From contig JABDHF010000012.1 of assembly GCA_013285595.1 (NCBI GenBank), positions 1 to 54,996 on the forward strand: a stretch of 54,996 bases of DNA, read 5' to 3'. The translations under genes and the position numbers were made by a program. This stretch comes from Bacteroidota bacterium (GTDB lineage Bacteria > Bacteroidota > Bacteroidia > Chitinophagales > Chitinophagaceae). The notes below the pieces were generated by a model that ran no database searches, was not told the origin of the DNA, and worked only from the letters and a program-made list of their open reading frames with translations. Shown here one piece after another: positions 42,608 to 52,900 of the stretch (the first letter of the stretch is position 1; every line of letters begins with the position of its first letter).

Positions 42608-43378
42608 CTAGGATTTAAATACCTCCTGAAGAACAGCTGCCAGCCTGATGCCGGCTATTAATAACTGCTGCTCTACGATCCTTTTATTTTTATCCACATA
42701 TGCCTGGTCAAGAACGTTGTCGTCTTTAAAGTTATATACATTGCTCAGCAATGTGCGCGGTTCAAGTATCCATTTTTCCATATTTACTACCCTGAGCTGC
42801 GCAATTTCATCTTTGTCAAAATTTTTATACAGCAACAGGCAGTCATTAGGGGTGATATGTTCGCTTTCAATTATTTCCCTGTCCCATACGGTATGCAGGT
42901 TAGATGGGTGGCCTAAATATTTTACCTGTATGTCATTGCCTCCTTTGTCTCCGGTGTAGCCGTTGTGCAGCGGCTGGTGCATATCTCCTGTAAGGTGATA
43001 GATCATCATTATGTCTTTCTTTATTTCTTCATCAGTATGCTGGTCTCTGTGTTTGATCTCTTCAATCGCATTGTTCATGGTATTGATGCTGTTGCCTTCT
43101 TTGGTAGGCACATATTGGGTTCCTTTCTCGAAATCAACATAGTGCCATGGTTTCATATAATCATAGTTATGATTGCTTTTTATATCGTCCATCCATGTAG
43201 CGGCTTCTTCAATGGTTGTATTGCCTAGATAATGGTGGATCTTTTCTTTTGTGGCGCTATCTAAATACACATTAGCAATTTCGGCAACCATTTTGTGGCC
43301 GGCGGCGCCCCATGCAAATGAATGAATAGGTGACGAGGCAATGACGGCGGTTATTATTATCGATGCTACTTTTTTCAT
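42608..43378 (-). CDS. Secreted S1/P1 nuclease
   Basis: A 256-residue zinc-dependent nuclease of the S1/P1 family, which degrades single-stranded DNA and RNA and removes 3' phosphates. The signal peptide ends SFA|W, so the mature enzyme begins with Trp23, whose N-terminus is a zinc ligand in this family. Further ligands lie in WGAAGH, AATWMDDI, PWHYVDF, IYHLTGDMHQPLH and LHTVWD. All key His and Asp residues appear present. It is exported and lies tail-to-tail with the EEP nuclease gene. Confidence 0.95.
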   Translation of the reverse strand: MKKVASIIITAVIASSPIHSFAWGAAGHKMVAEIANVYLDSATKEKIHHYLGNTTIEEAATWMDDIKSNHNYDYMKPWHYVDFEKGTQYVPTKEGNSINTMNNAIEEIKHRDQHTDEEIKKDIMMIYHLTGDMHQPLHNGYTGDKGGNDIQVKYLGHPSNLHTVWDREIIESEHITPNDCLLLYKNFDKDEIAQLRVVNMEKWILEPRTLLSNVYNFKDDNVLDQAYVDKNKRIVEQQLLIAGIRLAAVLQEVFKS

Positions 43379-43487
43379 GCGGCAAAGCTATGCCAAACCC
43401 GATGCGAACCGGGACCGGGCCAATATTAAATTATCGTTATGGCTTTAGCGTGACTTTTATAGAGGCAGTTTCTCAGAGACAAAATAT

Positions 43488-43713
43488 CTACCTGATCAGC
43501 GTTACATTGCCATGTTTACGTATGGGTGTATCTCCGGTCAACTCCGGCACAGGTAAGCGTAGGGTTTGCAATAATTATACCGGGGCCACTGATCTTTGAG
43601 GCAAGGGCTGCCGCTGTTTGATTTGGGGTTACAGTAAGCTGGCAAAATGCATTGCTGGAAAAAATAGTACCGAAAAATAAGAATAGGGTTTTAATAAACT
43701 TAATACAATTCAT
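43488..43713 (-). pseudogene. Internally deleted choice-of-anchor-L/CHU_C gene (deletion scar)
   Basis: The frame starting at 43713 encodes a signal peptide (MNCIKFIKTLFLFFG, cleavage near FC|Q) and the first 34 residues of an anchor-L domain: LTVTPNQTAAALASKISGPG through NPTLTCAGV. This closely matches the paralogues at 24716 and 29215. At about 43540 the similarity stops. One frame over, the next codons read TPIRKHGNVTLIR-stop (to 43488), which matches the extreme C-terminal end of CHU_C domains (compare ERKGDVLLLR at the end of the paralogue at 29215). The entire middle of the gene, expected to be 2 kb or more, is gone. Confidence 0.7.
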
Positions 43714-43961
43714 AAAGGACGTTGACAATTTGGTGCAAAAGTCAATTAAGGTTGTTACCTCAACATTACGCCACTGTAAAATTTATTGCGAACCCTTGCA
43801 AATAAAGACGAATACCTATTTACACTCTTTTTATTGGCTTATAAATTCTCGGTTAAAAAATATCAAAAACGTAACAATTTGTTTAAACGACGATAACATG
43901 GCAGTAGCGTTTTCATAACATTAGAACGAGATTTTTGCTGCACTAAAAACCATCTCCCTCC
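43714..43961. other. Divergent AT-rich control region
   Basis: This 248-bp gap separates the deletion-scar gene from the giant surface-protein gene. On the minus strand GACTTTTG, one base off the TAnnTTTG consensus, lies at 43736-43743 upstream of the scar gene. For the giant gene I see only loose matches near 43930-43955. No strong hairpin or repeat. Confidence 0.4.
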
Positions 43962-46900
43962 ATGCTACGTTTTTTACAAAAGAATTCTGCAAAATTATTT
44001 ACAGTTGCAAGTGTTTTAGTTGTGCTCCAGTTATTTGCCGGAAAAGCTTTCGGACAAGCAATTGTTACGTTTCCAACCTCATGGGTTGGATCGCCAGCAT
44101 CAGTAAATGCTACTACAGTAGCGCCTAACATTATTACTCCGGTGACCGCTACGAGGGGGAGTGGTTTAGCTGCGGTTAGCAGTACCGCCAGGTTCAATGG
44201 GTCAGGCTGGCAAAATGCCAGCAATCCTGTTCTTACAGTAGCGGGTAATAACGGTTATATGACTTTTTCCGTTACCGCAGCTACTGGCTTTCTATTAAAC
44301 CTGAATGGTTCGACGTTAACTCTGAGTGTAGCATCATCGGGTACCGGGCCAACGAAATATGGGATATATACCAGTGTAGGCGGCTTTGCCAGCGCTGCGG
44401 CCCAGGTAAGTGCCGATTTAGCTACCTCTACTGGCGCACCAGTTTCTTATAATGTTACTTTCCCTTCATCGGGATATAATGGATTGTCGACTATAGAAAT
44501 ACGCTTGTATGGCTGGGGCGGAAGTGGCGCAGGTGGTACAGGTGGTTTTGCAAGTATGACACTGACAGGAGTAGTTGCTGCCAGTGTACCAAATACCGCA
44601 CCCACTTTTGCCGTAACCTCTCCGACATTAACACTTTGCCAGGATGCAGCGGCAACATCTATCAATTCTTTAATTGGCGTGATCGACGCTGATGCAAGCC
44701 AAACAGAAACATGGACCACAGCAACCAGTGGTGCTCCTGCACACGGAACGCTTACATATACTACCGCTACTCACGCTTCAGGCACGGGAACACTTGCGCC
44801 AACGGGTAACGTAACCTATACACCGGCAGCAGGCTATAGCGGCACAGATGCATTTACTATACAAGTATCAGACGGCGCAGCTACAGCTACCAACACTATA
44901 ACCGTTACCGTTAACCCTGCGCCAGCAGCGCCAGCGACAATAACCGGAACAGCAACAATATGTGCCGGCGCTACAACAGCCTTGACTGAGACAACCACGG
45001 GTGGAATATGGAGCAGTGGAAATACTGCTATTGTTACGGTTGATGCTACGGGCAATGTAGCGGGAGTAGCTGGAGGAACTGCGGCGATCAGTTATACGGT
45101 GACAAATGGCACTTGTAATACATCGGCCACTTCTATTGTTACAGTTAATACGGTACCGGCAACTCCGGCTGCAATAACAGGCAATGCAATAGTATGTGCC
45201 GGCAGTGCAACAACAACATTAAGCAACGCCACCAGCGGCGGCACATGGAGCAGCAGCAATACTACTATAGCTACTATTGCGAACTCTGCTTCAGGAGTTG
45301 TAACCGGCTTGCAGCCGGGAACTGCTACAATAACTTATACAATAACTAACACCTGTGGCAGTACTCCTGTTACCACGGTATTAACTGTAAATCCACTTCC
45401 TTCAGCCGGATCTATTACAGGTGGCAGCTCTGTAGGCGAGGGGCTTTCAATAACATTGACCGATGCAACAACCGGCGGTGTGTGGAGCAGTACAAATACA
45501 ACTGCGGCCATAATAGGTAGCAGCACTGGCGCAGTTACCGGCCTTGCAATAGGAACGACAACGGTTTCTTACACAGTTACCAATAGTTGCGGAACTGTAG
45601 CTGCTACAACAAATATAACAGTAGCAGGTTTTGGCCGTGGCAACCTGGTAGTATTAACTATCGGTGATGGCACGGGCGTTTTGTCAAATGCCTCGGCTCC
45701 GTTATTTGCTGTAGAGTATACAACCTCAGGTGCGCCAACGGGCATTAATGTAGCGCTACCGACAACTACTGTATCTGCCGTTCCGATAACGGCCAGCGGT
45801 ACAGGTACTGAAGGGAATATCACATTGTCTGCAGAAAGGGACCGGATAATAGTACCTGGGTATGCAGCAGTGCCTGGTATAACAAACATTGCCAGCACCA
45901 CCTCAATTGCAAATCCGCGTGAGTTGTATGCTATTAATATGGCTGGCGCAGCTACGTTTGCAGATTCATCTGCAAGTGCATACAGTGGTAATAATATACG
46001 CTCCGGTACAGCATCAGGTACCAACTATTTCTCGGCCGGTGGTAACGCTACGATAAATGGGGTAGTATATATGAATACCAGCACCCAGATCGAGCCATTA
46101 AATAAAGCATATAACGTTCAGATATTTAACGGCCAATTGTATTTCGCCTCGCAGGCTACCAGTAACATTGGCATAGTTCAGATAGGTACAGGAGTGTCAA
46201 CTGCCGCAGGCCAAACCGCGACAGTTTTAGCCTCTACTTCTTTGACAGCGCCATTTGGGTTTTCTATCAGCCCCGATGGTAATACATTATATGTAGCTGA
46301 TGTAACCAGCGGAATAGGTATTCGTAAGTTTACCCGTACCGGCGGCACTGGGCCTTTCGCTGCTGCATATACAGTTAATACTACCCAGGTGCAGGGCCTT
46401 ACTGTAGATTATTCGGGCGCAAATCCTATAATTTATGCAACTACGTCTACAGGCGCGTCAATAATTAAAGTAACTGATATTGGCGCAGGTTCTGCATCAA
46501 CAACTATCGCTACAGCAGCTACTAACACTGCTTTCAAAGGGTTGACTTTTGCACCATCATGTTTTGCTTCTATTGCTGCACTAAGCTCACCGATCTGCAG
46601 CGGAACAACCGGAAGCGTTGTGATCACAGGCAATCCAACCGCAACTGTGACCTATAATATAAATGGTGGCACACCACTTACAACAATAATTGGTGCGAAC
46701 GGGTTTGATACAGTGAGCGTAGGTACTCTTACCGCGGCTACAACAGTAACCCTTGTTAACATTGCTACCGGAAGCGCTTCTGTACCATTATCAGGCAGCA
46801 CAATTATCAATATTACCCCACTGGCCACAGCAATAACAGGTACTGCAATAGTATGTGAAGGTGGCGCTACTACTGCATTGAGCGACGCTACAACAGGCGG

Positions 46901-49900
46901 AACATGGAGCAGCGGGGCAACAGCTACAGCAACTGTAGGTTCTACAGGGATAGTGACGGGCGTTGCTGCTGGTACAGCAACTATATCTTATACAACTGCG
47001 TGTGGTTTTGTTACTTCTATAGTAACAGTAAATCCGCTGCCAGCTGCACCGGCTGCAATTACAGGTATAGCTACGGTATGTGCAGGCGGCGCAACAACAT
47101 CGCTGGTAGAAACAGTAACCGGTGGCGTATGGAGCAGCAGCCCGACAACTATAGCTACGGCCGGCTCTATAAGCGGAACAATAACAGGCGTAGCTGCTGG
47201 TACGGCAACAATTATATATACTATTACCAATAGTTGTGGTAACGCAACTACAAATACAGTAGTAACAGTAAATCCACTGCCTACGGCTCCCGCCGCTATT
47301 AGCGGCACTGCTGTAGTATGTGCAGGCGGGGCAACCATTACGCTGGGCGAAACTACGACCGGTGGCACATGGAGCAGCACAAATACAGCTGCGGCAACGG
47401 TTGACCCGACAGGAATGATAACAGGTGTGGCAACAGGAACAGCTACAATAAGCTATACAATATCTAATAGTTGCGGAAATGCTGCGGCGACAAAGACTGT
47501 AACCGTCAACCCATTGCCTATAGTACCGGTAGCTCTTACCGGTACTATGACCGTGTGTGCAGGTGGCGCCACTACCTCATTGGCTGAAACAACAACGGGT
47601 GGCGCATGGAGCACTACTGCAACAACCATAGCAACCGTGGGATCAACTGGTACGGTAACTGGCGTGTCGGGTGGCACAGCAACAATAAGCTATACAATAT
47701 CTAATAGCTGCGGCAATGCTGCAGCTTCGGCAGTAGTGACAGTAAATCCACTGCCTGCGGCACCCGCTGCAATTACCGGTACTTTAACCGGATGTGCGGG
47801 TGGCGTAACCTCAACTCTTGAAGAAACTACAACCGGCGGTGCATGGAGCAGCGCAAATACAACAATAGCAACTGTTGACGCGACAGGAGTGATAACCACC
47901 GTAGGTGCAGGCACAGCAACAATAAGCTATACAATGACAAACGGCTGTGGCGGCACGGCTGCAACAGCAATAGTTACTGTAAATCCGTTGCCTGTTGCCC
48001 CGATAACTATAACAGGTATTGCTACGGTATGTGCCGGTGGCGCTACAACAGCTTTGGCTGACCTGACAACCGGCGGTGCATGGACAAGCACAAATACAGC
48101 TAATGCCACAGTAGGTTCTACCGGCATAGTAACAGGCGTGGCTTTAGGTACAGCCACTATAAGTTATACAATTACCAATGGCTGCGGCAGTGCAGCTGCA
48201 ACAATGGATGTAACGGTGAATTCAACACCAACAGCGCCACCTGCAATAACAGGCGTGGCAAATGTATGTACATCGGCTACAACAGCGTTAGCTGATGTGA
48301 TCAGCGGCGGCGTATGGAGCAGCACAGCTACTGCTACAGCAACCGTTGGCTCTACGGGCATAGTAAGCGGTGTAGCTGTGGGTACGGCTACTATAAGCTA
48401 TACATTGACAAGCGGTTGTGGTGTTGCAGCAGCTACAACTGTAATTACTGTAAATACAATACCGGATGCCCCGGCATCAATAAGCGGAACGTTAACCGTA
48501 TGTGCAGCCGGCGCTACAACAAGCCTGGTGGAAACCACAACCGGCGGTGTATGGAGCAGCACTGCTACTACAGTAGCTACCATAGGCTCTACAGGCACTG
48601 TAGCCGGCGTAACTGGCGGTACAGCTACAATAAGCTATACACTTACTAATAGCTGCGGCAGCAATGCAGCAACAGCAATAATAACAGTAAATCCATTGCC
48701 GGACGCACCGGCCGCAATAACCGGAATATTAACGGTATGTGCCGGTGGCGCTACAATAGCTTTGACTGATCTGACAACCGGTGGCGCATGGGCAAGTACA
48801 AATACCGCGGCAGCTACTGTAGATGTAAACGGTACAGTAACCGGCGTAGCAGGCGGCACAACAACTATAAGCTATACACTTACCAATGCTTGTGGCGGCA
48901 CTGCGGCTACCGCAATTATTACGGTTAATCCGGTGCCAGCCGCACCAGCGGTTATTACCGGTACGGCCACAGTATGTATCGGCGTTACAACTGCGCTTCA
49001 CGATGTTACCACAGGCGGTGTATGGAGCAGCGCCGCTACTGCAACAGCTACAGTAGGGTCTACAGGAATTGTGACGGGTGTAACAACAGGTACTGCTACT
49101 ATAAGCTATACATTGACAAACGGTTGCGGCAGCACGGCAGCAACTGCGACAGTAACGGTTAACGCATTACCAGCGGCTCCGGCTTCAATAACAGGAACAC
49201 TAACAATATGTGCCGCTGGCGCTACAACAACACTCGCGGAGACAACAACCGGTGGTGTATGGCGCAGCACGCTTACAACAGTAGCTACAATAGGATCTAT
49301 TACAGGCACTGTAACCGGCGTAGCGGGTGGCACTGCAACTATAAGCTATACGGTAACAAACGGCTGCGGCAGCATAGCAGCTACAGCTATAATGACAATA
49401 AATCCATTGCCAGCAGCACCGGCATTAATTACCGGCACTTTAACAACATGCGCAGGCGGTGGTACTACAGTATTAGCTGATGTAACTACAGGCGGTGCAT
49501 GGAGCAGCACAAATACTGCAACAGCGACGGTAGACGCTGCTGGCACTACTGTAACCGGGGTAGCCACAGGTACTACTACAATAAGCTATACGCTCACCAA
49601 TGGCTGCGGCAGTACAGCTACAACCAGGGTAGTAACTGTGATCACCACACCAGCGATCCCGGCGTCTATAACCGGAACTGCAACGGTATGCCCGGCGGGC
49701 ATTACAACAACACTGGCTGATGCAACTACCGGTGGTGTATGGAGCAGTACCGTGACAACAGTAGCTACAATAGGTTCTACAGGGATAGTAACCGGCGTAA
49801 CAACGGGTACTACCACAATAAGCTATACGGTAACAAATATCTGCGCTAGTTCAGCATCTTCAGTTGTTGTAACTGTGAATACCGCCCCAGCTGCGCCATC

Positions 49901-52900
49901 TGCTATTGGAGGTGCTTTCACAGTATGTCCCGCAGGCGCAGCTACATCACTGACTGATGTGACCACCGGCGGTGCCTGGAGCAGTACAAGCGCTGCTATT
50001 GCAACTGTAGGCTCTAGCGGAATTGTAACGGGTGTAACAGCAGGCACAGCAACAATAAGCTACACCTTAACCAGTGGCTGTTCAACGGCCGCTACAACAA
50101 TAGTAACCGTAAATCCATTCCCGAATACCGGAACTATAACAGGTACTATGGTACTAAGTCCTGGCGCTACAGTTGCCTTGAGCGATGCGGTTACCGGCGG
50201 TGTATGGAGCAGCACAAATACTGCAGCAGCAACGGTTAGCGCAACCGGTGTTGTATCAGGTATAGCAAATGGTTTAACATTGATCTCTTATACTACAACC
50301 AATGGTTGCGGTACAGCATCAACATCTGCCCTGGTTACCGTAATGACATCTTCTGCTTCCGGAACTCTTTATGATGAAGATTTTAATGGTGGAACATATA
50401 GCTCCCCTTATACAAACCCGGCAATTGTGGAAAATGCACATCTTACAGGTTCTACATGGACAACGACAGGTGCGTTCACTACATTCGCAGGGGCTTCAGG
50501 AGCATCGCTTGCCCTAAGTAATTCCGGAGCTGCATCCACCACATGGACTTTGACATTTAATGTGAATAGTGGTTATGCAGCTTCTATATCATCATTTAAT
50601 TTCTGGAGGCAACACAGCGCTACCGGCTACGCTAACTGGTCACTGGATGTTAACGGCACTCCTATAGGTACCGGCACAAACCCTACCTCCGGAACGCTTA
50701 TCGGTGTAACTCCGGTAAGTAATACTATAAGCGGACTCACAGGTACTGTTAATGTTCATTTAGTATTATTCCCTGCAAACGGCGGTGGTGGTACTTTCAG
50801 GCTTGATGACTTTACTTTAAATGGAAGTGTTGACCTGATGCCAGCTCCTTCAATTGCAAACAATCCGGCTAACGTAACCATACCTGCTACCAGCAGTGCG
50901 GGTTTTACTGTTAGCGGAGTTGCTGGCGCCACATCATACCAATGGCAGCGCAATACATCAGGGCTTTCCGGTGGTACATGGGCAAATATCTCCAGTGCAT
51001 CGCTTGATGCAACCGGTCTTTACTCTGGCTTTGCAACAACAACGACAACTTCTGCAAATACACTTTCACTTGCCGGTGTTCCGGTTGGCTGGAATGGCTA
51101 CGCCTACCGTGTAATAGTTACGGGGTCTGGTGGCAACGATACCTCGGGAGCTGCACTTTTAACGGTTACTGCAGGCCCATGTACCGGTGCGCCAACTGCT
51201 GGTATCGCTAATCCTGCTTCTTCTGCTTTCTGCGGCAGTGGCAGCACTACATTATCTCTTACAGGCAGCAGCGCCAACACCGGCATTGCCTACCAATGGA
51301 TGTCTTCACCAACCGGAATACCGGGTTCATTTACAGCAATAGGCGGGGCTACCTCTACAGTATTTACCACGCCAGTGCTTACATCTACTACTGTGTATAA
51401 GGCAGTAGCTACATGTACGGCTTTCTCATTGTCAGATACATCATCATTAGCTACGGTAGCCATTAATCCATTACCTGTATTCACTGTTACACCCGCGGGT
51501 GGTAATGTATGCTCTGGCGGTACAGGATTAAATATGACTGCGGCTGGAACAGCAGCTACTTATGTATGGTCTCCATCTACCAGCCTGTCGGCAACAACCG
51601 GCGCATCGGTGATCGCAAATCCAACTACTAATATAATATATTCTGTAACCGGCACTACTTCTTTAGGTTGCGTGGCAACTAATACGGTAAGCGTTACCTA
51701 TAATGTGACGCCGGTGGCTACAATAGTTGCTCCTACTACGGTCAACGCCTGTGTAGGTGGTGCAGTAACTTTATTGAGCGCGTCACGTGGCCTGGCTGGT
51801 CCGCAAACGGTATCATCGGGTAGTATTAGTCTCGATGCAAGCGGCAGCAGCAGTACTCCGCCAGTTACAAGCTCACTTATTATGTCTGCAGTGCCGGCCG
51901 GGGCTACAATTACAAGCGTATCTGTAAGTGTTGATTTCACCTCCAGCTTTTTGAATGATTATATATTCAACCTGGTAGCGCCAAACGGTAATATTCTTAA
52001 CCTGATCAAACAAGAAGGAGTTCATGGCGCTGGAAGCTATTCAGCAACAGTATTGAGCTCTTCAGGTACCACAACTCTGGCATCGGCAGGCACGGCATCT
52101 TCTATTACAGGTACATTTGCAGCAGACGCATTGCCTTCCGTTGGCGCGGCGGGTTTTGTATCCAATACTACCAGCTGGCCTTCACTATATTCAGTACCTG
52201 ATGGTACATGGACATTGGTTGTTAATAATCCTACCACGTTTACCAACAGCTCAACAGCGCTTACTAACTGGTCGCTGACAATCAACTATACACTGCCTCC
52301 TATTACATGGGCGCCGGTTACAAACTTGTTTACAGATGCTGCCGGCACCACTGCTTATACAGGTACTGTTAAAGATACCGTATATGAAAAGCCACTGTCT
52401 GCTGCTACTATCGTTTACACAGCAACTACTAACAATGGCGGATGTACAAGTTCTGGTAATGTTTCAGTTACTGTGAATGCAATACCAACCACTCCGCCTT
52501 CAATAACCGGCGCAGCTGCAGTATGTGAAGGAGGTGCAACTACTTCGCTCACCGACGCAACAACGGGTGGCACCTGGAGCAGCACTGCTACTGCAACAGC
52601 TACTGTAGGTTCTACGGGTATCGTTACCAGTGTAGCGGCAGGTATTGCAACCATAAGCTATACAATAGCTAATACATGCGGCACTGCCGGAACATCTATT
52701 GCAGTTACAGTTAATTCGCTTCCTGCACCTTCTGCAGCTATAACAGGTACTGCAACGGTATGTGCAGGTGGCGCAATAACCTCCCTGGCCGACGTAACAA
52801 CCGGTGGCATATGGAGCAGTGGCAATACTGCCATAGCTACCGTGGGTACCACAGGTATGGTTACAGGCGTAGCGACAGGAACGGCAATAATAAGCTATAC

